The notes: generated from the sequence alone by a model not told the origin. A stretch of DNA of 11,592 nucleotides from Candidatus Woesearchaeota archaeon (GCA_026394935.1 JAPLZR010000102.1:1-11592); one strand, 5' to 3'. Positions 1 to 6,693 are shown, counted from the stretch's first letter. A program made the numbers and translations.

Positions 1-1
1 T

Positions 2-838
2 TTGTCTGCGGGTAATGAGAAGAAAGGCACTTATTCTGCCACTTGGGTCGTGCATAATACGGAAAATATGAAATGGTATGAGACTGAAGTGGTTTTAACT
101 AATGTTCGCGGAGGGGAAACTGCTGTTAACGTCAAATGGCAGGATCCGACGCAAAGCCATCCTGCTGAGCAGGTTACACCGGGCGATTTTCCAGATGGTA
201 ATTTTTCTTATAACGGAACTGTTACTTTAAATGCTTTTGAAGGGGCTCAGGAAGTACTCTTGAGTATTCAAGATATTGATGGTCATAACATTGCTAATTT
301 AACTAGATATAGTGATGGAATACAGCTGATGAGTGCAGGTAGAATACTTCTTTCTTCTTATGCAGTTGGCGTTGGAGGAACTAATAATAAATTTTATTCT
401 ACTACTAGTACAGATGGGGATATTGCTATTTATGGTTATTCCACAGCAACAACCGGAGACAGCAGAGGGGTTATGGGAAGAACCGATTCTACCACTGGTG
501 CTGCAGTGTACGGGTTAACATCTGCTGCTTCAGGAAAAAATTATGCTGTCTATGGAAAAGTCCAGTCTTCTCCTGCCGGAGTTGCTGGCTATTTTGAAGG
601 CGGTTTGGGCGTTAGAATTCACTCCGCCGCCTATGCTAATAGTTCGGTTGGCAATTTGTTTGGTTGCCTCAGTCCTTATAATTGCGATAATATCTGCTAC
701 AACCATGGATTAAGTTGTTATAGATCTTTAGCTGATGACATTAGCGACACTGCTCGTTCTGGTTGGTCAAATTCTTGTAATCAAGTATGTAATGTTATGG
801 GATCCACAAATGGAATATATGCTTGCTGGTGTTCTTAA
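2..838 (+). CDS. Secreted YG-repeat, Cys-rich surface protein (5' end outside window)
   Basis: The reading frame is open at the left edge and stops with TAA at 838. The leading TTG is probably an internal codon, so this is the C-terminal part of a longer protein. Visible residues 140-200 hold a loose repeat of the type IYG/VMG/VYG/VAGYFEGG at roughly 13-15 residue spacing. Such YG repeats occur in beta-rich fibre and surface proteins. The last 60 residues carry eight cysteines (222, 228, 232, 239, 259, 263, 275, 277), ending in CWCS, which suggests a disulfide-bonded terminal domain outside the cell. No membrane anchor is seen in this part. The surface or fibre role is inferred from composition; I do not recognise a named family. 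A T-rich hairpin follows the stop codon. Confidence 0.7.
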   Translation: MSAGNEKKGTYSATWVVHNTENMKWYETEVVLTNVRGGETAVNVKWQDPTQSHPAEQVTPGDFPDGNFSYNGTVTLNAFEGAQEVLLSIQDIDGHNIANLTRYSDGIQLMSAGRILLSSYAVGVGGTNNKFYSTTSTDGDIAIYGYSTATTGDSRGVMGRTDSTTGAAVYGLTSAASGKNYAVYGKVQSSPAGVAGYFEGGLGVRIHSAAYANSSVGNLFGCLSPYNCDNICYNHGLSCYRSLADDISDTARSGWSNSCNQVCNVMGSTNGIYACWCS

Positions 839-887
839 CCCAAAATTTTCATCAACACTTTTTTCTGCTTTAATGGTCAAGAAAACT

Positions 888-919
888 GAAAAAACCATTT
901 TTCTAACTCGGTTTTTTTC
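888..919. terminator. Bidirectional T-rich hairpin between convergent genes
   Basis: AAAAAACC at 889-896 pairs with GGTTTTTT at 910-917, and the same A/T blocks give a T tract on either strand. A second overlapping pairing, GTTTTTT 911-917 with AAAAAAC 923-929, is also possible. It lies between the stop of the + surface gene and the stop of the - small gene, where transcripts converge. Archaeal transcription often ends at T-rich tracts, so a shared terminator is a reasonable inference. Confidence 0.45.
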
Positions 920-920
920 T

Positions 921-1106
921 CTAAAAAACTTGTTTAGAATTCAGGTATTCTTTCCGGCTGAACTGTTTGGCATTTCTTAAAGCAGAGTTAATCAGAACAT
1001 TCTGCTGTCTGGACCATTCCTGGTCAGAGTGGGTTCTGACAAATTCTGCCCAGTAGTCAATGAACCACGCTCTTTCTTTTTGATTGCTTTTTTTGTCAAA
1101 AATCAT
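921..1106 (-). CDS. Small charged partner protein of the nucleotidyltransferase (61 aa)
   Basis: The ATG at 1106 overlaps the TGA of the upstream nucleotidyltransferase gene in an ATGA, so the two are almost certainly translationally coupled. The 61-residue product has a basic, Lys-rich N-terminus and a Trp/Arg-rich core with the segments ERAWFIDYWAEFVRTHSD and EWSRQQNVLINSAL, and it looks mostly helical. I have the impression that small proteins with a D/E-W-S-x-Q-Q-N-V-L-I-N core recur beside nucleotidyltransferase genes in bacteria and archaea, but I cannot confirm this here. The likely role is partner or antitoxin of the adjacent enzyme; that function is inferred from gene order, overlap and size only. 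Confidence 0.75.
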   Translation of the reverse strand: MIFDKKSNQKERAWFIDYWAEFVRTHSDQEWSRQQNVLINSALRNAKQFSRKEYLNSKQVF

Positions 1107-1735
1107 TTTAGTGTTTTTTTAATCTCTTCAATCTTCATTGGATTTAAATTTTTCTCAAAAACCTTTCTCAAAAACCGGGCATCTTCCAGGTCTTTTTCAG
1201 AGCCGAGCACTGTTTCTTTGTAGGCAATCTCTTCTTCAAGCCGGCTGATGTAGATTGCGCCTTTTAAAGTTTGGACTTTGATTCTTTCTTTAATCGTCAT
1301 TAAATCAAAATCGTTTTTGGCAAATTTGAGTTCGATGTTTGGTATGACATTATTTTTTTTGGCGAAACGAACAGCTACTTTTTGTGTCAAATAATCATCA
1401 AATAAGGAATGGGTATCATCTGCATTAAGGCACCAATATCCTTCTTTTTCCAGATCTTCAAATAATTTGAGGAATTTTTCCCTGTCAATTTTTGGTATAA
1501 TGATATCTACATCTTCTGTTGCCCTGGATCTTCCGAACAATAAAGCAACATAACCGCTGACAACAGCATAAGGAGTGTATTTTTCAAGAATTTTAGTGAA
1601 TTCCAGGACGAACAGGTCCAGGTCATTCAATTCCTTATTCAAACCGATAGTTTTGCTGTTAATGAAGTGTGGCATTATTTTTAATGCGTTTTCTGGATTT
1701 AAATAATTATCTGAGCCTAAACCCAAAAAGTCCAT
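1103..1735 (-). CDS. AbiEii-like / minimal nucleotidyltransferase (210 aa)
   Basis: The protein has the nucleotidyltransferase fold signature VVSGYVALLFGRSRATEDVD at residues 58-77. This gives the Ser-Gly turn (60-61), Arg69 and Arg71, Thr73, and the metal-binding pair Asp75 and Asp77. A third acidic residue is probably Glu135 in NIELKF. The C-terminal helix region, with K173 and KDLED at 181-185, matches the usual K...KD..D pattern of AbiEii-like and related NTases that transfer a nucleotide to protein or RNA. Such enzymes act as toxins in several two-gene systems. It overlaps the 61-aa gene downstream by 4 bp. No TATA-like sequence lies about 26 bp before the ATG, so it may be read from the PRPP synthetase operon 68 bp upstream. 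Which substrate it modifies cannot be told. Confidence 0.8.
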   Translation of the reverse strand: MDFLGLGSDNYLNPENALKIMPHFINSKTIGLNKELNDLDLFVLEFTKILEKYTPYAVVSGYVALLFGRSRATEDVDIIIPKIDREKFLKLFEDLEKEGYWCLNADDTHSLFDDYLTQKVAVRFAKKNNVIPNIELKFAKNDFDLMTIKERIKVQTLKGAIYISRLEEEIAYKETVLGSEKDLEDARFLRKVFEKNLNPMKIEEIKKTLK

Positions 1736-1803
1736 GATTTTTGCAGTTCATGACTTTTTCCGCAATCTCCGAAAGAGGGCAGGTTCGGCTTTTGTGACAA
1801 GTG

Positions 1804-2883
1804 CTAGAACTGTACGTTTTTCGGGTCTGTCATTAATGCCCATTTTTCATATATTTTTCTTATTTCTTGTGGATTGTGCAGTTCGCTCATGCTGTGGTCA
1901 AGATTCATTCTTTGGATAGCTTCTGATATTAATGGTTCTAATGGTATCGTGCGTACTTTTGGGTGTGTGATTGCCATGCCTTTTAAGGGCATTGTGTTTC
2001 CGAATACGATTTCTTTGACTGCATCATCGTTGCATACGATTTCAAGGTCCTTTTCATATCCTTTTGATAGTACAGGGTGTATTTCTATTATGTAGATTTC
2101 TTTTGCGCCGTTCTCTTTGAACGCGTTGGTTGCGGATCTTATTGTGCCGAGTGTTCCTCCAACATCGTCATACAGGAATACTGTTCTGTCTTTTACATCT
2201 CCTATTACTTTCAGGACTTCTGTCTTGTCGTCTGCTGTTCTTGCTTTGTATGCTATTGCGAGTTCTATTGGAATGTTGTATGTTTTTTCCACTATTGTTC
2301 TTACGCTTTCTGTTCTTTTTGTTCCGCCGACATCTGGGCTTCCCATGGTCGCTTTTACAATTTTATTTGTTGATATTTTGTTTGCAGTATAATTTCCTGC
2401 AAGCGGTTCGAATGACAGGTGTTCTACTGGTATTCCTCCTCTTTCTCCTGTTGCCTGGAATATGCTTGGGACTGCTTCATTGTGGAGTCCTATTGTTAGC
2501 ACCTGGTCAACTCCCATGGCGTATAGCGCTCTTGCTACTACTACTGCTTGTGCTGATTCTCTTGGTCCTGTTACTCTCTCTCCTCGCATTCCGTAGCAGT
2601 AATTCATTACCACGTTTAGGCGTGCTGCTTTGCCTCCTGACTGGCAGGCTATTGCGGTGTTTAGGAGTTCGTAGAAGTGTTCTCCGATTGGGGGCTGGTA
2701 TGTTACGAATACGTATACGTCTCTTCCTCTTACGCTTTGTTCTATCTTGATTTTTGTTTCGCCGTCCGCGAATTTTGATACTGTTGTCTTATGTGGTAGT
2801 ATGCCTAGCATTTTTGCTACGTTTGTTGAGAATTTTTTGTCATCTGAGATGTCTACTATTGCTATTGGTCCATGGCTGTTCAT
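1804..2883 (-). CDS. prs: Ribose-phosphate pyrophosphokinase (PRPP synthetase), divergent
   Basis: The enzyme makes PRPP from ribose 5-phosphate and ATP in the cytoplasm, for nucleotide and histidine synthesis. Family landmarks are all present in order: FADGE (38-42) with R52 of the SVRGRDVYVF strand; YGMRGER (97-103), replacing the usual YARQDR; GLHN with His134; IPVEHL (151-156); SPDVGGTKR (182-190); the flexible-loop K213 and R215; and the PRPP loop at 239-247. That loop reads DDVGGTLGT where the family normally has DDxxxTGGT, so one loop glycine is Leu. At 359 residues it is longer than the usual 285-320. ATG 2883 is chosen over an upstream TTG (2901) because GGGTGG lies just before it. 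A 35-aa ORF ends 41 bp upstream on the same strand. Confidence 0.9.
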   Translation of the reverse strand: MNSHGPIAIVDISDDKKFSTNVAKMLGILPHKTTVSKFADGETKIKIEQSVRGRDVYVFVTYQPPIGEHFYELLNTAIACQSGGKAARLNVVMNYCYGMRGERVTGPRESAQAVVVARALYAMGVDQVLTIGLHNEAVPSIFQATGERGGIPVEHLSFEPLAGNYTANKISTNKIVKATMGSPDVGGTKRTESVRTIVEKTYNIPIELAIAYKARTADDKTEVLKVIGDVKDRTVFLYDDVGGTLGTIRSATNAFKENGAKEIYIIEIHPVLSKGYEKDLEIVCNDDAVKEIVFGNTMPLKGMAITHPKVRTIPLEPLISEAIQRMNLDHSMSELHNPQEIRKIYEKWALMTDPKNVQF

Positions 2884-2924
2884 TTTACCACCCTTTTGCA
2901 AAATTTGCAGGTTTTGGCCGGTTT

Positions 2925-3032
2925 TTATTCTTTTCGCTCTTCTAGAAGTTGTTTTGTATTATCCTGTTCCTTCTTTAGTTCTTCTATGAACTCTTTGATG
3001 TCTTCTTCCGTTTCTATGAATGTTTTTTTCAT
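2925..3032 (-). CDS. Small charged helical protein upstream of PRPP synthetase (35 aa)
   Basis: ATG at 3032 opens a 35-codon frame ending with TAA at 2925, 41 bp before the PRPP synthetase start and in the same direction. The product begins MKKTFIETEEDIKEF and is rich in Glu and Lys with Leu/Ile spaced as in an amphipathic or coiled-coil helix. A-rich third positions match the other - strand genes. No Shine-Dalgarno sequence is seen. The GC-rich hairpin at 3047-3074 lies just upstream of the ATG. It could be a real small protein, or a leader peptide for the PRPP synthetase gene. No family is recognised. Confidence 0.45.
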   Translation of the reverse strand: MKKTFIETEEDIKEFIEELKKEQDNTKQLLEERKE

Positions 3033-3046
3033 GAGAAAATTGAGTA

Positions 3047-3074
3047 GCGAGGGGGTTTCGTGGACCCCCGTCGC
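3047..3074. promoter_or_regulatory. GC-rich stem-loop in the leader of the prs operon
   Basis: GCGA (3047-3050) plus GGGGGT (3051-3056) pairs with ACCCCC (3064-3069) plus TCGC (3071-3074), with one bulged G at 3070 and a 7-nt loop. This is a 10-bp stem of unusual stability for an AT-rich region. On the - strand it sits 15 nt upstream of the 35-aa ORF start. A TATA-like TATTTAATA at 3129-3137 (-) would place a transcript start near 3106, putting the hairpin in the 5' leader. A regulatory role is inferred. Confidence 0.4.
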
Positions 3075-3142
3075 ACACTCGTGGATGGTGGCTTATACCA
3101 TTTACTGTTCCATGTACTATTGTGTGCCTATTAAATAACTCC

Positions 3143-3172
3143 GTGAAACAGCGTGGAACAAGATGGAACAAG
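3143..3172 (+). repeat. Three tandem imperfect 10-bp repeats
   Basis: Units at 3143-3152, 3153-3162 and 3163-3172 read GTGAAACAGC, GTGGAACAAG and ATGGAACAAG. A related sequence in the opposite orientation (CTGTTCCAT) lies at 3105-3113, so pairing between them is possible. The repeats lie in the intergenic stretch between the winged-helix regulator gene and the prs operon. Confidence 0.55.
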
Positions 3173-3214
3173 GCCCGCGGGGAGCGCGAGGGGACGGCGG
3201 TTGAGTCCCCTTGT
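3168..3214. ncRNA. Candidate structured RNA or 3' UTR element (GC-rich)
   Basis: This stretch is far more GC-rich than its surroundings. CGAGGGGAC at 3187-3195 pairs with GTCCCCTTG at 3205-3213 (9 bp with one wobble, 9-nt loop), CCCGCGGG at 3174-3181 is a palindrome, and an alternative outer pairing joins ACAAGG (3168-3173) with CCTTGT (3209-3214). GC-rich islands in AT-rich archaea often mark structured RNA. On +, a TATA-like TATTAAATA at 3129-3137 would give a start near 3159. On -, it lies directly after the stop of the winged-helix gene and could be its 3' end. No tRNA fold or known RNA family was recognised. The 3033-3244 interval holds no convincing gene. Confidence 0.3.
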
Positions 3215-3244
3215 AAATAGAAGCATAGCCTATAATTCGTAGAA

Positions 3245-4111
3245 TCACTTCTTCAGCGCTATCTTGTTTGTATTCCCGTAAATCGTCTTTGTTATTACTC
3301 CTCTTTCTTCGAGGTTTCTGAGTATTCTGCTGACTTTTGCTTTTGAGAATGTTGTTGCCTGCTGTATTTGTTTTTGCCAGACTTCTCCGTTTTCTTTGAG
3401 GAAGTTGACTATTTTTTGCTCGTTGTCTATTAACGTTGGTACTATGGTTGTTTTCTTTTTCTGTTTTGGTTTTGTTGTTCTGCGCTGGTGTATGACTATG
3501 TAGCTTGAGATTATTGCTGCTGCTATTGCTATGAGTGCTGCTGCCATCCATCCTATTGGGGTGCGTACGACTTGTCTTGCTACTACTGATATTGGCAGTT
3601 CTTGCCCTTTTTGTTCCCAGTATAGTATTACTCTTTGCCCGTCAGAGTACGTGTCTGTTGTTTTTGGTGTTACGTAGAAGTCTTCGTCTTTGTCTTTTTC
3701 TCTTGGCACTATGTAGCCGAGTGGCAGTTTGATTGATACTTGCTGTTTTTCTGCCGGGTATGGGAGTCTGTCTGTGTATCTTATTAGTGTGTTTTCTCCT
3801 GATTCTGCTATTGGGTAGCTTGTTTCATAGGTTATGTTTGCTGTGTGTGTTCCGTTTGCCATGCTTCCGCATCTGGCGAATTCTTTTACTAGTGTGCAGT
3901 CTCTTTTTTCTCCGTCTATTGTTACTTCAACGTCTTTCGCGTTTTGTGCGAGAATGAATGTTAGGTTGCCTATGTCTTTTTGGGGTGTTAGCATCATTGA
4001 GGTGTATACTATGATGTTGTTTTTTTCAACGTCCAGTGTTGTTTCACTTGTTTCAATGCTTGCTGCCAGCACTATTGGCAGTATTAGAAGCGCCACCCAG
4101 AGTTGTTTCAT
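3245..4111 (-). CDS. Membrane-anchored winged-helix regulator (COG2512-type)
   Basis: The 288-residue protein has a signal peptide (residues 1-17), an extracellular beta-rich domain to about residue 183 containing two cysteines (72, 81) and several N-glycosylation sequons, a membrane helix at about 186-207, a basic linker (RRTTKPKQKKK), and a cytoplasmic winged-helix domain at 226-288. Its recognition helix is near TFSKAKVSRILRNLE. This is the architecture of archaeal predicted membrane-associated transcription regulators, which may pass an outside signal to DNA. TTTAAATA centred near 4139.5 lies about 28 bp before the ATG, so the transcript is leaderless or nearly so. It shares a 76-bp divergent promoter region with a secreted Cys-rich protein, its most obvious candidate target. 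That regulatory link is inferred. Confidence 0.85.
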   Translation of the reverse strand: MKQLWVALLILPIVLAASIETSETTLDVEKNNIIVYTSMMLTPQKDIGNLTFILAQNAKDVEVTIDGEKRDCTLVKEFARCGSMANGTHTANITYETSYPIAESGENTLIRYTDRLPYPAEKQQVSIKLPLGYIVPREKDKDEDFYVTPKTTDTYSDGQRVILYWEQKGQELPISVVARQVVRTPIGWMAAALIAIAAAIISSYIVIHQRRTTKPKQKKKTTIVPTLIDNEQKIVNFLKENGEVWQKQIQQATTFSKAKVSRILRNLEERGVITKTIYGNTNKIALKK

Positions 4112-4135
4112 GTTGTTTCACTATGTTTTGGAGGA

Positions 4136-4143
4136 TATTTAAA
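4136..4143 (-). promoter_or_regulatory. TATA box of the winged-helix regulator gene
   Basis: TTTAAATA on the - strand, preceded by a BRE-like GGGCAAAC, is centred 28 bp from the ATG at 4111. It is back-to-back with the + strand TATA box at 4158-4165, so the two promoters share bases and may interfere or be co-regulated. Confidence 0.7.
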
Positions 4144-4157
4144 GTTTGCCCAAAATC

Positions 4158-4165
4158 TTTATATA
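4158..4165 (+). promoter_or_regulatory. TATA box of the secreted Cys-rich protein gene
   Basis: TTTATATA preceded by a BRE-like CCAAAATC is centred 26.5 bp before the ATG at 4188, which predicts a leaderless transcript. It decides the start codon against an in-frame TTG at 4146, which lies upstream of the promoter. Confidence 0.75.
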
Positions 4166-4187
4166 TATCTGGTATTGTGGGAGTGGT

Positions 4188-5048
4188 ATGCGCGTATGGA
4201 TTATTATTGCGGCTTTGATTGTTCTTTCTACTGCAGTTCTTGCAGTTAATGAAAGCTTGTGTGCTGATACTGATAATGGCGGTACTCATCGTACTGATGC
4301 TGCTTTGAAGAACAAGGGTGAGGTCAAGTATGGCATTACTACTCAGGTTGATGTTTGTTTGACTAGCAAGGAGGGCGTTTCTGTTAATGCGAGCAAGTGG
4401 TTGAAGGAGTATTTCTGCCGTCAGGACAAGCGTGAGTCTGAGGTTTATGATTGCATTTCGCTTGGTTTTTCCGGCTGTGTTGATGGTGAGTGTGTTGGCG
4501 CTTCAAGCACTGCAAGCACTTCTAATACTACGAATACTACTCAAACAATAACGCTTTCTTCTTGCGGTGACAAGCGTGTTGAGAAGGCTAAGGGTGAGCA
4601 GTGTGACCCTCCTAATAGTGTTTGTTTTGGTCAAAGCGTGGCTGAATATGGCACTTGTCAGGCTGATTGTACTTGTAAGATTGCTGCTGCTGCTTTGAAG
4701 AATCTTGAGAGCCAGCCTGCTGTTTGCGGTGATAGATATAAGCATCCTAGTGAGGATTGCGAGAATGATACTGATTGCGCTTCTAATTTTGTTTGTTCTT
4801 CGTGCAAGTGTGTTAAGGTGTTGTCTCAGGCTGAGATTGATGCTTTGAAGAAGAGCGCTTCTGTCGAGAAAGAGGAAGTTAAGGATGATGTTTCTAAGGA
4901 GATTGATGATAAGTATAAGACTGTTCCTTTGCCTGAGGTTAATTTGACTGCGACTAACTTTAGTGATGGTGCTGCTATTCAGGCGACTTCCAGTATTGCG
5001 AATTTCTTTAAGAAGATTTTTGGCTTGATTGCTTCGATTTTCAGCTGA
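4188..5048 (+). CDS. Secreted Cys-rich surface protein (286 aa)
   Basis: A signal peptide (residues 1-19, ending VLA) is followed by three Cys-containing parts. Residues 25-102 have the pattern C-A-D-T-D-N-G-G ... DVC ... EYFC ... DCISLGFSGCVDGEC, seen in many archaeal surface proteins. Residues 126-163 read CGDKRVEKAKGEQCD ... YGTCQADCTC, like the Cys-rich DUF4215-type CGD...GEQCD repeat. Residues 180-208 are a second CGD...EDC...C..C.C unit. A Ser/Thr/Asn linker (104-124) and a charged region (213-245) separate them, and a hydrophobic amphipathic tail (267-286) ends the protein. It probably acts outside the cell as a disulfide-rich adhesin or envelope component. No catalytic motif is seen. 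Its end overlaps the convergent gene by 8 bp. Confidence 0.85.
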   Translation: MRVWIIIAALIVLSTAVLAVNESLCADTDNGGTHRTDAALKNKGEVKYGITTQVDVCLTSKEGVSVNASKWLKEYFCRQDKRESEVYDCISLGFSGCVDGECVGASSTASTSNTTNTTQTITLSSCGDKRVEKAKGEQCDPPNSVCFGQSVAEYGTCQADCTCKIAAAALKNLESQPAVCGDRYKHPSEDCENDTDCASNFVCSSCKCVKVLSQAEIDALKKSASVEKEEVKDDVSKEIDDKYKTVPLPEVNLTATNFSDGAAIQATSSIANFFKKIFGLIASIFS

Positions 5049-5673
5049 TTGTCTGGAAGTGTTCGTAATCTATTTTTCTTTGTTTTGCCGCTTCTAGTAT
5101 TAAGTCTGGTCTTATCGCCATTGATTGTCCTGATGTGTTTAGTAATTGGAGTCCTGGTATTCGTGTTGCAGCGTATGCTGCTGGTGCTGTGACTCTTAGC
5201 CAGAGTTCATTGTCAGAAAGGCTTTGCATTGAGTTTGCCAGGTTGCTCAGCAGGTTTGCTTTTGCCGGACTGCATGTCATTTTCATGTAGCAGTCGAATA
5301 TTTCTGGTCCGTTGTTTAATAATAGTCCTGCGAATGCTTCTGTTTTTATCGGTGTATCTTTTCCGGTCAGGTATCTGCCTATTTGGTAGAATCTTTCTGG
5401 TGTTACTCCGTTGTATTTCGGGAATGTTTTTCTCAAATCTTCAAGGACGTACATTGCTCTTTTTTTGTCCCATTTGTTGAAATTGATTTGCTGTGATGTG
5501 TAGAATATTTTCATTCTGTCTGTGATTCCTTCGCTTGTGATTATCACTGGTCTTGCCTGTTTTCTGTCTTTCAGTGCATCGAATATCTCGGGAGAATGGA
5601 GCAGTACTACGACTTTGTCTTTGCACTGTGTTTGTTCCTTTACCAGAGAGGTTATACTTGTTACTTCACTCAT
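5041..5673 (-). CDS. Protein of unknown function (210 aa)
   Basis: I do not recognise a family. The 210-residue product is soluble, with no signal peptide or membrane segment. It has a hydrophobic strand (KVVVLLHSP, residues 20-28), another (ARPVIITSEG, 40-49), then a mostly helical remainder with only two or three Cys. The alternating early strands suggest an alpha/beta start, but no nucleotide-binding or catalytic motif stands out. ATG 5673 is preferred to an in-frame GTG at 5682 because TTTAAATA at 5696-5703 is centred 26.5 bp from it, giving a leaderless transcript. Codons are A/C-ending like other - strand genes here, so it looks native to the genome. It is convergent with the Cys-rich surface gene and overlaps it by 8 bp. 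Confidence 0.75.
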   Translation of the reverse strand: MSEVTSITSLVKEQTQCKDKVVVLLHSPEIFDALKDRKQARPVIITSEGITDRMKIFYTSQQINFNKWDKKRAMYVLEDLRKTFPKYNGVTPERFYQIGRYLTGKDTPIKTEAFAGLLLNNGPEIFDCYMKMTCSPAKANLLSNLANSMQSLSDNELWLRVTAPAAYAATRIPGLQLLNTSGQSMAIRPDLILEAAKQRKIDYEHFQTIS

Positions 5674-5695
5674 AATTACCACTATGTAGTAATGA

Positions 5696-5703
5696 TATTT
5701 AAA
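5696..5703 (-). promoter_or_regulatory. TATA box of the 210-aa unknown gene
   Basis: TTTAAATA on the - strand is preceded by CGAAACC, a good BRE match, and is centred 26.5 bp from the ATG at 5673. It sits between this gene and the stop of the phosphatase gene upstream (5711), so the unknown gene has its own promoter rather than relying on readthrough. Confidence 0.7.
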
Positions 5704-5710
5704 GGTTTCG

Positions 5711-6289
5711 TTAGTCTAGGTGTTTGCGGCAGTTTAGCGTTACTATTTTTCTTTCTTTTTCATTGATTTCTAGAATTGTTAGTCCGCAGTTGTGGTGCAT
5801 GTATTGTTCGTGTTCTGCCCAGTCTTTTTTTAGCAGGTGGAGCATCAGATGCATTATTGTTCCGACGTGTGTTACCAGCAGTATTGTTTTGTTGTGTTCT
5901 TTGATTAGTTTGTCTGCGAACTTGGCTGCTCTTTGTCTTGCTTCTGTTCTTGTTTCTCCTTTTTCTGGCCTGTAATTATCATTTTTGAAGTCTGCTTCAT
6001 TCATTTCTTCTCTTCTTTTTCCTTCGTATGTGCCCCAGTTTTTTTCTCTTAGTTCTGGTGTGTATGTTATTTCTGCTTTTGGGTGGTGTTTGATGATTTC
6101 TTGTGCTGTGTCCTTCGCTCTTTTCAAATCGCTTACGTAGATTTTGTCTATTTTTTCATCTTTTAGTCTTAGTGCGAGTTTTTTTGCTTGTTCTATGCCT
6201 TTTCTGCTTAGTGTTCCTATTGATTGTCCTTGGCATATGCCTTTGGCGTTTTCTTCTGTTTCTCCGTGTCTTGCTATGATTAGTTTCAT
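5711..6289 (-). CDS. Histidine phosphatase superfamily protein (phosphoglycerate mutase-like)
   Basis: The ARHGET motif at residues 6-11 supplies the phospho-accepting His8 and Arg7. Arg57 (in SDLKRAKDTA), Glu82 (ELREKNWGTYEG) and His141 (LLVTHVG) complete the catalytic set. At 192 residues with a short alpha insert, it fits the small cofactor-independent phosphatase branch (alpha-ribazole, fructose-bisphosphatase and broad-specificity phosphatases) as well as mutases, so the substrate cannot be given. It acts in the cytoplasm. Its ATG overlaps the TGA of the upstream membrane-protein gene (ATGA at 6286-6289), so both are co-translated from one transcript. A link to a membrane-associated substrate is possible but only inferred. 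Confidence 0.9.
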   Translation of the reverse strand: MKLIIARHGETEENAKGICQGQSIGTLSRKGIEQAKKLALRLKDEKIDKIYVSDLKRAKDTAQEIIKHHPKAEITYTPELREKNWGTYEGKRREEMNEADFKNDNYRPEKGETRTEARQRAAKFADKLIKEHNKTILLVTHVGTIMHLMLHLLKKDWAEHEQYMHHNCGLTILEINEKERKIVTLNCRKHLD

Positions 6290-6645
6290 TTCTTAATCGC
6301 GCCTGCTATTCCCATTGCTATTACTCCTTCTATCATTCCTATCCATAGATAGATGTTTGCGAAGAAGCTGTATGTTTTGATGAATAATGGCACTGTTATT
6401 GCTGCGTCAAGTATTATTCCTGTTATTAGCATCACTGTTCCTGCCAGTAGTCCTTCTGTGAATGTTCCTTTTCTCTTGTGGAAGTATACATAAGCTACTA
6501 TGAATGTCAGTATCAGCAATAGCACGTAGTGTATTGTGTAGTACATTTGTCCTGTGAGCTTGAAGCCGAACATCAGTATGCTGACTTCGAAGAATATCAG
6601 CACCCACAGTAGAATTCCGCATAGTATTGCTCTTGTCAGTTTCAT
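6286..6645 (-). CDS. Four-helix integral membrane protein (119 aa)
   Basis: The product has four predicted membrane helices at roughly residues 7-28, 36-56, 63-87 and 93-116, with a basic loop (HKRKG) after the second. No family motif is recognised; small proteins of this layout are common and of unknown role. ATG 6645 is preferred to in-frame ATG 6651 and GTG 6654 because GGTGAT ends 4 nt before it. The promoter TATA-like element at 6685-6693 then leaves a leader of about 17 nt, unlike the leaderless genes around it. The stop overlaps the histidine phosphatase start by 4 bp, making a two-gene operon. Confidence 0.8.
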   Translation of the reverse strand: MKLTRAILCGILLWVLIFFEVSILMFGFKLTGQMYYTIHYVLLLILTFIVAYVYFHKRKGTFTEGLLAGTVMLITGIILDAAITVPLFIKTYSFFANIYLWIGMIEGVIAMGIAGAIKK

Positions 6646-6667
6646 TGGCATCACCCTCTTCGTAACA

Positions 6668-6693
6668 ACTGTGATGCATTATTTCTTAATAAG
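6668..6693 (-). promoter_or_regulatory. Promoter segment nearly identical to that of the toxin-antitoxin operon (copy 1)
   Basis: These 26 bp match 8001-8026 with a single difference. The segment contains a TATA-like CTTATTAAG (- strand) and, downstream, TGATGCATTA around the predicted transcript start, with ATGCAT as a palindromic core. Here it precedes the membrane protein/histidine phosphatase operon, and its TATA part overlaps the stop codon of the ParB-like gene (6686-6688). Confidence 0.65.

Noticed and set aside
2130..2750. 206-codon + strand frame opposite prs, Leu-rich
   Set aside because: It lies wholly antisense to the clear PRPP synthetase gene, and its Leu/Cys-rich composition is what the reverse complement of that gene's codon bias gives.
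3140..3215. tRNA gene in the GC-rich island
   Set aside because: No TTC-containing T-loop, anticodon arm or acceptor stem of the right length could be built on either strand.
3117..3551. 144-codon - strand frame
   Set aside because: It overlaps the winged-helix regulator gene in another frame and is low-complexity (Asn/Ser/Lys/Gln-rich).
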